A DNA stretch of 64,000 bases, from NCBI GenBank assembly GCA_032629725.1, contig JAFEVB010000042.1:62001-126000 (forward strand), written 5' to 3'. Below the pieces are notes generated by a model. The model was given only the letters and a program-made list of their open reading frames with translations, was not told where the DNA came from and did not search any database. Shown one piece after another: positions 1-10,977 of the stretch. Each line of letters opens with the position of its first letter. Position 1 is the stretch's first letter. A program made the translations under genes and the position numbers. The stretch comes from Gremmenia infestans (taxonomy: Eukaryota; Ascomycota; Leotiomycetes; Helotiales; Hamatocanthoscyphaceae).

Positions 1-3000
1 CCCCAATCTCAAAGACGCACCATCAACGAAGAATCGTGCAGATCTCTGCGGTTTTACTGATAATTTCATATTTTTGAATCACGCCCATCCAGAGCTCGAA
101 CTTGAGAAGTCCAAAGAGATCAGAGATGGCAATAGCCCATCCAGAGAGAACAACTTCGAGGCGCAGATGATTCTCAAATGCGTACGATATCTAGCACAGC
201 AAGGGTACGGGTCGGACAAGCTGGTGGTCTTGACACCGTATCTCGGGCAGTTAAGATTGCTTCGTAATCTACTTGCCGAGGAAAATGATCCAATTCTTAA
301 CGACCTTGATAGTTTTGATCTTATAAAAGCTGGCTTGGTCGTGGATACCTCTTCGACAAGCACGAAGCCATCTCTCAGACTATCTACCATTGGTACGTTA
401 CGGGATTTCACTTTGTATGCGAACTTTCGAGGGGCGATGTTTGTCATACACTAACACATTTGGTTCTTTCAGATAATTATCAAGGCGAAGAAAGTGATAT
501 TGTACTAGTATCTTTGACCAGGAGCAATAAATTTGGAGATATAGGATTCATGTCTGCTCCTGAACGCTTGAACGTTCTTCTTTCCCGAGCACGGGATGGG
601 CTTATAATGATTGGTAATTCCGAGACATTCACCAATGCCAGAAAAGGACAGGAACTATGGCGCAAAGCTTTCGGCATGCTTAAAGAGGATGGGCATGTCT
701 ATAATGGATTTCCTACCAAATGCAAAAAACATCCAGACCGAAAAGCTATGCTCATATCACCAGAAGACTTTCAGCTGCGTTGTCCAGATGGGGGATGTAC
801 AGATCCTTGGTAAGTCTATGACAACATCAAATAATCTGCAAAATCTGCTAATGTTTCACTTCTAGTGGTGCTTCCCTCTCATGTGGAAAGCACCAATGTC
901 CCAGCAGCTGTCATCAAATCGTTGACCACTCAAAGATGAAGTGTCAAGCCCGGGAACAAAAGATGTGCAGTAAAGGCCATAAAACAAATTGGTGCTGCTC
1001 TGAAGGCGAACCAAAAAGCTGTCACGCTTGTGAACGAGCACGGAGGGACGCCGAGAGAGAGATACGAAAGGCAGTCGTAGAACAGGCGAAGCAGGAAGAA
1101 GACACCCGTAAGCATCAAGAAGCTGTCAGGAAGTATGATGAGCAAATTCAGCAGCTTGCGGACGGTACCAAGCGCCAAAAGCTCGAGGCACAACGCGCAG
1201 CAATCATCAAACAAAAGGAGAAGGACCTCGCGAATGCCAAGGAGCGAGCCAGAAAAGCCTCCACTTGGGCTCCTGTCGAAGAATCAGGAGCTCCCGTCGA
1301 TCCAGCGGATCCGTCATCAATCAGTATTCCAGGGTCGTGGCCAGCTTCTAAGAACCAATCAAACCCTTCTGCTGCGCCAAAGTCGACTCCGCAGAGCAGA
1401 ACCCTTCTTCACAATGCCATCAAGAACGCTACCAGCCACAATTCATCCCCTTCAAAGACCGAGTGGCAGCGTCAGAAGGACCAGCTCAATGCTTTCAACC
1501 CGGCAATTGATGAAATCATGGACATGATTGGTTTGGAAGAGGTGAAATCCCAAGTACTGCGTATCAAAGCCAAAGTCGATACAAGCATCCGACAACGTAC
1601 TGACCTGAAAAAAGAGCGTTTTGGGCTCGTTCTTCTCGGGAATCCTGGCACAGGTCTGTGGTCCTGATAGTTCTATTGACGGTTATCTAACTATCACAGG
1701 GAAAACTACGGTAGCGAGACACTACGCGAAAGCCCTGACGTCCCTGCAAGTTCTTTCAGGAGATCATTTCATAGAGACTACTGGGTCTCGGCTTTCGCAC
1801 GGAGGAGTCACGGATGTCCAAAAACATCTCCAACAGCTTGAAAGTGCTGGTGGGGGCGTTTACTTCATTGACGAAGCGTACCAGCTCACCGAAAATCACA
1901 ACCTTGGTGGAAAGCCAGTTCTCGACTATCTACTCCCTAAAATCGAGAATTTGGTTGGTCAAGTTATATTTGTCTTCGCGGGCTACCGAAAGCAGGTCAG
2001 TTAAAATCTTCCACATGTTGAGGGACATCTGAGAGCAGCGCTCTGCGATGTCTGGCGTACCGAGAATAGGTTCAATGGAAGTAACAATTAACTTGTTAAA
2101 TAGATGGAGAAATTCTTCGAACACAATCCAGGCCTTCCCAGTCGAATCCCTTACACTCTTCATTTTGAAGACTACACTGACGCCGAGCTTTTGAATATGC
2201 TCCAATCAAAAATCCTTCGTTTCTATAAGGATGGAGGAGGGATGGCGATTGAAGACGGCCCAGGCGGCTTGTTCATGCGGATCGTCGTGACTAGACTGGG
2301 TCGAGGCAGAGGTCGCGACGGCTTCGGCAATGCTCGGGCCTTGGAGAATCTTTTTGCTCAAATCCGCGAGCGACAATCAGAACGCCTTACAAGAGAGCGT
2401 CGAGATGGGCATAATGCCGACGATCAGCTTATCACGAAAGAGGACCTGATTGGGCCAGATCCATCACAGGCCATATTGAAATGCGATGCATGGGGTGAGC
2501 TTCAGAAGTTGACTGGACTAAAGTCGGTCAAGTCATCAGTCAGTTTCTTCATCGACCTCGTTAAGACAAACTACAACAGGGAGCTGCTGGAGAAGCCTTT
2601 GATCGAAATATCCCTGAATCGAGTCTTTTTGGGCTCACCTGGTACGGGGAAGACAACGGTGGCAAAGCTTTATGGCCGTATTCTTGGAGACCTGGGACTG
2701 TTGACCAACGGAGAAGGTACGTTTGACGTGCTCTGGTTATACTCAATGCTGACATTTGTAGTCGTTGTGAAAAACCCAGCAGACTTCTTGGGTAGCCATA
2801 TAGGCCAGTCAGAAGCCAACACGAAGGGCATACTCGCAACTACTGTGGGAAAGGTCTTGGTCATTGACGAAGCATATATGCTTGGCTCTTCAAAGGGTGA
2901 AGAGGGTAATGGTGGTGATATCTACAAGACTGCTGTTAGTGCATTTCCTTTCCTTCTTGGCTTGCTCTTTCCCTGCCACCGACCTTAATTCTACGCCTTT

Positions 3001-5138
3001 TGTTGTCCAGGTTCTGAAAGTAGACCTAAGGCCCGCGAACCTCAGCTAACTTGACTTAGGTTATAGATACGATCGTGGCGGAGGTCCAAGGTGTACCTGG
3101 CGACGATCGATGCGTACTTCTGCTGGGCTACGAGGAAGAAATGAAGGAAATGTTCCAAAATGTCAATCAAGGACTCACTCGGCGCTTCCAACTCTCCGAA
3201 TCTTTTCGCTTCGAAGACTTCAGTAACCCAGAACTACAAGAGATATTGCTCTTCAAACTCAACAAGCAGGGGCTTGGCGCCTCAACGCGCGCTATCTCTG
3301 TTGCCATTGACGTCCTCGACCGCGCTCGTAATGGATTGAACTTCGGTAATGGTGGCGACGTGGAGAACCTCATCTCCAAGGCCAAGACCAATTACCAGCG
3401 TCGACAATCTGCCTTGCCTGCTGATCAGCGCAGTATTGATTACATCTTTGAACCTGAAGACTTTGATGTCGACTACCAACGGACATTGGCCAGTGCAGGG
3501 ACTAATCTACAAAGCCTGTTTCGGGACGTTATTGGCTGCCATGACATAGTCTCCAAACTAGATGGCTATATCAAAACTGCAAATGGTATGCGAGCCCAAG
3601 ATCTTGACCCACGAGGTCAGATTCCCATGAACTTCATTTTCAAGGGTCCTCCAGGTATGTCATTACTAGACGAAACTTACTTCTTAATATCTCTGACTAA
3701 TGAACCAGGTACCGGAAAGACGTCCACTGCTCGCAAATTTGGTCAAGTATTCTATGATCTTGGTTTCCTATCGCAACCCGAAGTCGTAGAATGCTCGGCA
3801 TCGGACCTTATTGGACAATATATCGGCCACACTGGGCCAAAGGTTATCAAGCAATTAGAGAAGGGTCTCGGAAAAGTTCTATTCATCGACGAGGCCTATA
3901 GACTGGGAGAAGGCCATTTTGCACAAGAGGCAGTCAATGAGCTTGTGGATTGTGTGACCAAGCTCAAGTTTGCTGGAAAGATGGTTATAATCCTCGCTGG
4001 ATACGACAAAGACATGAACAACCTGTTGCGAGTCAACGAAGGCCTCAGCAGTCGCTTTGCTGACGAGTTTATATTCCCGGCTCTAAGCCCTGGGAATTGC
4101 CTTCTACTACTGGAGTCAAGGCTCAAGCAGAGTCAGATCATCATGCCATCTCTGACATCAACAGCCACATACGATGAACTGTTGGCATTGATTACCGAGC
4201 TGTCTCAACTCCCAGCATGGGGCAGCGCGCGAGATGTTCAGACCTTGGCGAAGAGCATGGTCAGGACCGTTTATCAGAACACTACGCGCAAAGTAGATAA
4301 ACTCATCATTCCGCATGATACGGCTCTAGCATGCATCCAAAACATGCTCTCGGATCGCCGAGCTAGGAGTAAGACTACTTCAATACCCGCCACAGTACGC
4401 TCGGGTCAACCACCTCCTGTGCACGCTCCTCCCCCTTCGCAACCCAAGTCAAGCCCCAGTACGACGACAAACTCGATATCGAAGACTACACCCTCCCCCG
4501 CTCAAGATGAAGATAATGGAACGTCATCAACCGTCTCACCTCCAGTGGACCCTACTCGCGACCCTGGAGTCTCAGATGCTGACTGGGAGCAACTTCAGCG
4601 AGATCAAAAGAAAGCCGAAGTCGAAGATCAAGCCGTTCAGCAACGGCTCCAAGAGCAGGCCAAAGCATGCAAGCTGGCAGAAGCAGCAGAAAAGAAAGCA
4701 GAGGCGGATGCTAATGCACTACAAGAACAGAAAATCAAACAAGAGCATGCCTTACAACTTATGAGACAACGTGAAGAAGCCAGAATTCGTGAGATCGTGG
4801 GTAGGGATGAAGAAGCGCAAAGACAACGGGATGCCATCACTGCGGCGCTCCGAGAAGCACAAGCTAAGCAAGAGGCACGCTCTTTCGAGCACACGAGACG
4901 ACGTGAGGAGGCTAGAATCCGCGCCATCCGGGAACGAGAAAACCGCGAACGTATTCAGAGAGATATGGAGAGACATAGGGAAGCGGAGGACCAGCGACAG
5001 AAGAAGGAACAACAAGCTCAAGTCAAATTGCGCCACATGGGAGTCTGTGTTCAAGGCTTTGTTTGGCGGAAGCAGAGTGGAGGCTATCGATGTGCGGGAG
5101 GAATGCACTTTGTTAGTGATGGTGAGCTTGGACTTTGA
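1..5138 (+). CDS. NFX1-type zinc finger helicase with three CbxX/CfqX AAA modules (5' partial)
   Basis: The gene begins upstream; frame 2 is open from base 2. Proposed exons are <1-392, 473-809, 866-1653, 1700-1995, 2104-2716, 2762-2934, 3060-3654 and 3709-5138, giving about 1540 residues in the window, with every junction restoring frame. In order: the end of an SF1 (UPF1-like) helicase domain with NYQGEESDIVLVSLTRSN and RLNVLLSRA; a Cys/His-rich NFX1-type zinc finger (CGASLSCGKHQCPSSC); a charged linker; then three AAA modules. Their Walker A motifs are GNPGTGKTTVAR, GSPGTGKTTVAK and GPPGTGKTSTAR, the first and third interrupted by introns. Walker B is FIDEAY, VIDEAY and FIDEAY. A Pro/Ser linker leads to about 170 residues of Glu/Arg/Gln-rich coiled coil and a short Gly/Cys-containing tail (YRCAGGMHFVSDG). 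Relatives are large fungal P-loop proteins of unproven role; RNA or stress functions are inference from ZNFX1. Family is confident, exact splice sites moderately so. Confidence 0.88.
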
Positions 5139-5928
5139 TACAGTACAGGATCTTCTCGATGGGATGACAATGGCTGCTGCCCTTCCTCCATCAACATTCT
5201 CAGCACTGCGATAGCAATAGTAATAAACGTACGTTCATAATTGTTATTAGAACACTTCCCAGCAAATAGGTCTCGTAACATAATGTCCCCGCAAAAATAG
5301 TATACAGGTATTTGAGATGTCCTGATACAACAGACACGCGAAAGCTCAAAGGAAAATACAAATGAGCGAGCTTCCCAACAACAATTCCACCCATATTTCT
5401 CCCTCGTCCAATATCTAGATTGCGATTGCCGGCTGGGCGTGGCTCTGTCGTGATCAACTGTTCTGCAGTATATCTCGCGACGTATTCGCTGTGACGTGAA
5501 TCCTGATGCCACGAGTGTCAATATCGTAGATAGGGTGTAACACCAGACGGGAGTTTACGTACAGCAACATTGGTGTGAGATTGGAATGGAATGGAATGGA
5601 AGCCGGCTGGTACTTGTTGATTGAGACGACCTGGCCGTGTGAATCGATTGCCGGGTGAGCTTCATAGATGCATGGTCTGGGGAACATGTTGGGCATGAGC
5701 TGGTGTTGATGGGGTCGTGGGCGGCATAGCAGGTATACTATCTTGGACGAGGACAATGATGGGGACTTTAAGATATGTTAGGTCTGGTATCGATCGTGTG
5801 AGTGGAGAGACGACAAACATCTCTTGTTGTGACGTTTTGGAATCGGCAACTTGGTGCGCGGATCAAATGGCAAGGAGGGCATAGTGGAACTGTTTTGTTA
5901 GCGGAAACTGAATGTCGGATCCGGGGAT
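5139..5928. other. Intergenic, no supported gene
   Basis: I see no convincing gene. A minus-strand frame at 5454-5756 (about 100 codons, non-ATG start) reads rather like protein (FHSNLTPMLLYVNSRLVLHP) but matches no family I know and has no clear splice partners. It may be a decayed exon. A short GGAAT repeat lies near 5583-5598. Confidence 0.4.
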
Positions 5929-6322
5929 TTATGAGGTGTCAGTAGCTGGATATGGGTTGCTTGTTGAAGTTGGAGGTGGTTGAGCGAATGTACTGGTCTT
6001 GCTGTTCTTGAAAGTAATGACTATTGGGATATTGATAAGTGTAGTGACCAGTGTACCGGTACCAGTACAAGGTGGAAGTTCTGAAGTTGGAGTCGACGTC
6101 ACGGATGTATTTGTCAAGTCCGCTGTTGTGTATAAAATGTCGTACTTGTAGTCGTCTAACCGTACGGTTGTTTCGTCTCATAAGTTGTGTGTATTGGTTG
6201 ATCATTTTATAGGATCAGTTTATCCATGTAGGAGTGCTGTGAGATAACTTACCTGTAGGTGTTGGTACGATTGTTGTTGCAATACCGATAGCTAGTAGAG
6301 TGTAGTGTTCTAAGTGTTTCAT
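5929..6322 (-). CDS. Small secreted Thr/Ser-rich protein, two exons
   Basis: Hand-built model: exon 1 is 6322-6253, intron 6252-6177 (GTAAGT to GAG), exon 2 is 6176-5929, giving 105 residues. The ATG at 6322 opens a short N-terminus resembling a signal peptide (MKHLEHYTLLAIGIATTIV). Splicing from phase 1 skips a TGA just before the acceptor and joins to ETTVRLDDYKYDILYTTADL. The rest is Thr/Ser/Pro-rich (SVTSTPTSELPPCTGTGTL) with one Cys and no domain I recognise. It lies downstream of another secreted low-complexity gene on the same strand, so the two may be related surface or effector-like proteins, which is inference. The acceptor lacks a strong pyrimidine tract, so the model is tentative. 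Confidence 0.45.
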
Positions 6323-6616
6323 CCACCGGCCGAGCCCTTGGTGTGGTTGATCGGTTACCCGAAGATAAAGTGATGGCGGATGGAGATGTGGGTATTCATG
6401 TAGATATATAATCGGATTGAGTCGAGATGGTTGCTTATATAGTCGATACTTCTTTACATAACTAAACACTTGTTCTGGTTTGTTTTGGGGGTGGTTCCAC
6501 TACTCTTAGCTGAAGGAAACTTTCCTTTACGACTTCTGGATTGGCAGAATCGTCTACAGACCATCTTGGTTCAACTGCTTTAAGTAGGGAGTAGTTTAGC
6601 TAAGCTAAAGAACTTT

Positions 6617-7099
6617 CTAATAGAGCTTTCGGAATAGTTGAGACATGAATCGTAGAAGTTTGCTTAGCTTACTAGATGAAGTAGTAATGGTGCTGTTTCC
6701 TGTGCTCAAGGTGCTTTGTGTTGTGACGATAGAAGGTGATGATGAGACTGTTACTGAGCTGCTTGTGACGATGGTAGATGATGAAGAAGTAGTAATGGTG
6801 CTGCTTCCTGTGCTCGAGGTGCTTTGTGTTGTGACGATAGAGGGTGATGATGAGACTGTTACTGAGCTGCTTGTGACGATGGTAGATGATGAAGAAGTAG
6901 TAATGGTGCTGCTTCCTGTGCTCGAGGTGCTTTGTGTTGTGACGATAGAAGGTGATGATGAGACTGTTACTGAGCTGCTTGTGACGACGGTAGATGATGA
7001 TGTAGAGGCAGTCAGTGATGATGTATTGTTGGTTGCAGTTTGTCCATTAGCAAAACAAAAATACGCGCAAATAAGGATAAGGCAGAGCAGGGAACGCAT
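6617..7099 (-). CDS. Secreted Ser/Thr repeat protein
   Basis: A 160-residue frame starts at an ATG with a strong signal peptide (MRSLLCLILICAYFCFANGQ, cleavage probably after ANG or GQ). Nearly all the mature protein is three 36-residue Ser/Thr/Val repeats containing SSSVTVSSSPSIVTTQSTSS, encoded by three nearly identical 108-bp tandem units. Such segments in fungal secreted proteins are typically O-glycosylated stalks or cell-wall proteins; function here is unknown. The C-terminus (KLSKLLRFMSQLFRKLY) is unlike the rest, and a good donor (GTAAGC, intron starting at 6672) lies exactly where it begins. The true 3' end may therefore be spliced to sequence nearer 6500. Start and signal peptide are confident; the end is not. 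Confidence 0.6.
   Translation of the reverse strand: MRSLLCLILICAYFCFANGQTATNNTSSLTASTSSSTVVTSSSVTVSSSPSIVTTQSTSSTGSSTITTSSSSTIVTSSSVTVSSSPSIVTTQSTSSTGSSTITTSSSSTIVTSSSVTVSSSPSIVTTQSTLSTGNSTITTSSSKLSKLLRFMSQLFRKLY
6681..7004. repeat. Three tandem copies of a 108-bp unit
   Basis: Units start at 6681, 6789 and 6897 (each beginning GTAGTAATGGTGCTG on the plus strand) and differ by only a few substitutions. The period is 36 codons, so copy-number change keeps frame. Confidence 0.9.
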
Positions 7100-9319
7100 T
7101 TTGCCGTTAGACTGCTTAACCTTAGCTAAAGAAGTTAGTTGTTGTTTGATATATAGTTGTTGAAAATATGTTGTTAAAATTTGATGTGGTGAAGATAATA
7201 TGAGGATGTGAAAAAGTTGATCGATACAAAGTGTTATTTAATAGTGATAGTGTTGATAAAGAAAGAAGAAAGAAGAAAAAGACAAATCTTTAGGGGGAAT
7301 AAGATATATTCCTTGCCTTAAAGACAGGTTCCTAACAACATTCTTGGGCTTAGCGCAAGGGAGATCACCAAACTGTGATCAAGGAACTGGGTGGTGAAAT
7401 TCCAATACTTTGCGCCACAAGCTTAAACTCTCTTTAATGAAAACTCTAAAAGCTTTCAGGACCAGATAGAGTGTGTCTTTTCTTCCATGATAGTACCCTT
7501 CTCTTAATATTGTGATGTCCTCCATCAGATTCCTTCCAGAGACATTCTTCTGGTATTGCTTTGGACATGTGTTACACAACGGGGTTGGAATCATTTACCT
7601 TGATTGCAACCTGAAGCAGCGCTTTAAATAGACCAAGCGCTCCTTAGCCAATCCATGCCTAGCCATGAGGATATAAGTTAAGCTTTCCGTAGCTATGCTA
7701 TGACCGTAACTATGGCATGGCTAGGTAATTAATAGGGGGGCAGTGGGTCACATAATACTATACAATTGGTAGGGGAAGAACCCCTGCCATAGCGCTAGGC
7801 TTCACTAATTCAACCCTTAGAGTCATACGGAGTATATTTCTAGGGTAACTCTCCTGTCACCCAATTTAGTACTGCCCCTAAGGTCACCTGATTTGCCCCT
7901 TATATCTCTTCCTCTGCCATGCTATTTATGCCTAGCCTTGCCTTGCCATAGCCTTGCCAGAGGGGTGGCTTGGCTATACTTGGGCTATTGAAAGCGCTTA
8001 CCTGAAGTCAAAGACAGATGGCTCTCTAGAAGAAAGGATGGTCTGAGTTCGCGCTTGAGGGTTGAGGGTGAGGAAAGCTCAGAGGGGTACCACTGATTAT
8101 CCACCTTGGCGGTGGGCAAACAAAACGGATTAATATTTCAGCACCCAGCGTGAGACATTAGATGGAGTGTTTTATGTCCTAGATAGGCTTAGCCCTACCT
8201 CTCGGTTAGCCAGCGCACTTAGACTTCTTTCTGGATAACCTCAAATCCAGCCTACAATTTCGTCTTCAACTGCATCTGCTGTTGCAAGCAATGATCGATG
8301 TTTCAATTGCTTAAGTTGCTAAAAGAATCGATCTGATGCAGAGATTTCATGACGTCTAGCGCTACATATGACAAGCGAACCTTAATTCCGACATCTGCAT
8401 CACATCAAGCGCGTCTTCCCCAACATCCCTCTTCACATTAGCTAGCATTTAAGCCCCTTAAATGGGTGCGATGGCTCTTAGCTAGCGCGCTCTCACTCAC
8501 ATAGAGGATTCCAGGAAGGATCACTGGCGCATTCGTCAGCTAGATCGAGAAGGGCTAGCCAGAGGCTGTGTCTTCCAAATACAAAAATCCCCCTCACTTC
8601 GCTCGTCCCCCTATGCTTGATGTGACTATTGTAGACATAAATGTTAAGGATAATAAGTGGCATTTTTTATATCCAGGACTTCAATAAAGCTAATGAGTCA
8701 GTTTATTGGGAACGAGCCTCGCAATTCAGTTCGCTTTCACAAATTAAGATGCCTTCATCCTTCGAGAATTGTACTTGTCTGATTCAAGGACTCCTAAAAC
8801 ACATTTATAGGTCTAAAAATCCTAACTAATGTCGATCCCAGTACTGAAAATAACAACGGCTACATATGATATATAACATATCCAGTGCTTCGTGTTTTGC
8901 GGGAGTTTGCTCTCGTCGAGCCACGCGAGACTTCGTCTAAAGATTTGCGAAAAGGGGGGAGCGGTCACATGTTTATATTTGTATAAACAGTAAATGATTC
9001 TTTGTGAAAGCTTTCGAGCACGATATTCTCTCTCTATGACCGAACAACTTTCCTGTCGTGGCCTTAAGTAGAGCTATGATTTCTTTGTTGTTGTCAAAAC
9101 TTAAGGTATCACAAAGCCATTCACGAAGTTTCCCGGAACAACAATTCACTACAAGCTTTGTAGAAGAACAATAATATTTATACAAACAATCAATAAATAC
9201 TTCTACAAAAAACACATTAACATAAGTCATGATTTGAAATGTTGAATTTACTTTGACAGTATTCACAAACCATCCCAGACGTCAATAACAAAAGAATCCC
9301 ACCCACAAACTTCATCACT
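7100..9319. other. Gene-poor region with degenerate repeat-like DNA
   Basis: No supported gene in about 2.2 kb. It includes a candidate MITE (7735-7878) and several partial copies of GCCTAGCC/GGCTAGGC-type words in both orientations (about 7655-7670, 7713-7725, 7929-7965), suggesting old repeat insertions. A minus-strand frame at 7379-7594 (71 codons) and another at 8973-9266 (97 codons) resemble nothing I recognise. Confidence 0.5.
7735..7878. mobile_element. Candidate short MITE with TA target duplication
   Basis: The 144-bp segment starts GGGGGGCAGT and ends ACTGCCCC, an 8-base perfect terminal inverted match with two extra G at the left. It is flanked on both sides by TA (7733-7734 and 7879-7880), as for Tc1/mariner or pogo-type insertion. 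There is no coding capacity. The terminal repeats are short and chance is possible. Confidence 0.3.
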
Positions 9320-10054
9320 ATGAAGTGGACATTTCTGACCCCGCTCTTCGCAGCAGGCTGTATCTTAGCTGCGCACTCAACACCTCCTGCCATCCCAGCA
9401 GGAATAGACTGTGGAACATATTACGGTGCGCCGGTGACCATTCCGCGGCAACTACCTACCGCCACGTTGGATGGGCTGCAGCGGCGTAAAGACGTAACAG
9501 TCACAGCGATGGCGATAGCAGTCCAGACGAGCTTGGTGACAACCACGCGGACGGTGTTCATCACCGAGCACGATATCAGTTTTAACAACGTCACCGTGAC
9601 CACAGAAATCATCAGTACTATGATATTGACCGTGACAGCCATCCATACGGAAATCCACAATCAGACGGATATCGTGACAGCCAGCTTTACGGAATCCGAA
9701 ACTAGCACTACGGTGCAAGTCAGTTTGGTCACGGAAAGAATCACAGACACCGCTACAGCCAATCTGACGCGAACAGTCGTCTCAACCGTGTCCGCGCCAA
9801 CAGTCACAGCCACAGCCACGACGACCGCGGCCGCAGTTGCAAAACCAGAGACGTTGGTTCGGAAACCCTGGTTCCATGTCGTTCTCTCTATTTTGTTGAC
9901 TCTAGCGGCTTTCACATGGCCGCTTATGCTTCTAGGCATGTGGATGCAGAGGCAGCGGAGCAGGCAAATCCGGAATCACCAGCATCAAATCAATCCGGAA
10001 GACGACATGGCGCTGAAGGATATTTCGCCAGCGCCGATAGGAAGGTATGTTTGA
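9320..10054 (+). CDS. Secreted Thr/Val-rich protein with C-terminal membrane anchor
   Basis: Single-exon frame of 244 residues. Residues 1-20 form a signal peptide (MKWTFLTPLFAAGCILAAHS). Residues about 55-170 are dominated by Thr/Val/Ile beta-type segments (TVTAMAIAVQTSLVTTTRTV, TVTATATTTAAA) with Asn-X-Thr sites. A hydrophobic helix at about 186-206 (VVLSILLTLAAFTWPLMLLG) is followed by a basic Arg/His/Gln-rich cytoplasmic tail of about 35 residues. The layout is a type I membrane protein with an extracellular stalk, as in fungal wall sensors or adhesins, but it lacks a recognisable WSC or lectin domain. I cannot name it. The ATG at 9320 directly precedes the signal peptide. Confidence 0.65.
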   Translation: MKWTFLTPLFAAGCILAAHSTPPAIPAGIDCGTYYGAPVTIPRQLPTATLDGLQRRKDVTVTAMAIAVQTSLVTTTRTVFITEHDISFNNVTVTTEIISTMILTVTAIHTEIHNQTDIVTASFTESETSTTVQVSLVTERITDTATANLTRTVVSTVSAPTVTATATTTAAAVAKPETLVRKPWFHVVLSILLTLAAFTWPLMLLGMWMQRQRSRQIRNHQHQINPEDDMALKDISPAPIGRYV

Positions 10055-10977
10055 GAGAGGGTGGGGGATGGAAGGAGAGGGCTTTTCTTTTGGAAAGAAT
10101 GAAAGAATTTTTACTCGGTACCAGCTGCGGAACATCTATAACAATAGAGAGCAGATTCAGTATGCAAGGGATTACATGACGTGAAAGAAAATAACTTAAA
10201 ATGCTACGCCTTAAGCCAACGTACCCACTTGGTTACCTTCGTTCCTGCAACCGCTAAACTTACAAAGTAAAACTACGCATAAGGAAATGAACAAACAGTG
10301 AACTTTCTCTTACTATAATTTCAAGTCGAGGAAGAATCACCACACTAAAAGTGGATAAGGGGCAAAAGCGTTTTGCTTGCTATACTAACATGTGGACCTT
10401 CCTCTATCACTGTCTCGGCGTCATATTCACAATCCCAATATCCATCCATGCATCCATGCATACAAGCATACAAGCATACAAGCACCCAGCCTCCAACTAG
10501 CAAGTCGAGAAACTCTTGAAAAAAAGCAAAGAATAGAACCATTATTCATTTCCCGATTCTTAGAACTAAAAGCAAAGAGCATAATCTTAAAGTGGAAGAA
10601 ACCACGCGAGGTGAATGAAAACAGAGGTATGCAAATGATAGGATTATTACATCGCTACATTGTATTAACAATAGAGAACTCGGATGATCTGCCGCAAAGA
10701 GAATCTAGGAAGTGTATGAGTTGGATGTGGGAGAAAGAGAAGGAGTCCAACAGTCGCTTGACGAAAGATCTTATCTGTAGATATAAGCTGAAAAAACGGG
10801 AACGGGAACGGGAACGGGAGTGGGTGTAGATGATCTATTGACACATTACGAGCAAACATGCTCACTACCTATATACAACAAAAGCCAAATGCCAGTTCAA
10901 TCAAAATTTCCCATCTTGAACGCCAGACCCATCTATATATATTCCCTCCTTTAATCCCATCATATACTCATTCAAAA
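10055..10977. other. Intergenic with microsatellites
   Basis: No supported gene. It contains CATC/GCATACAA-type repeats at about 10441-10483 and a GGGAAC repeat at about 10797-10819. Probably 3' flank of the two neighbouring genes, which converge here. Confidence 0.6.

Noticed and set aside
7379..7594. Minus-strand 71-codon frame, transposase-like feel
   Set aside because: No DDE or other motif and no family resemblance that I can defend.
8973..9266. Minus-strand 97-codon frame
   Set aside because: Composition looks random, and it lies in a repeat-like region without splice partners.
9421..9939. Long antisense frames over the Thr/Val-rich secreted protein
   Set aside because: Mirror of the repetitive codons; the sense frame has a signal peptide and membrane anchor.
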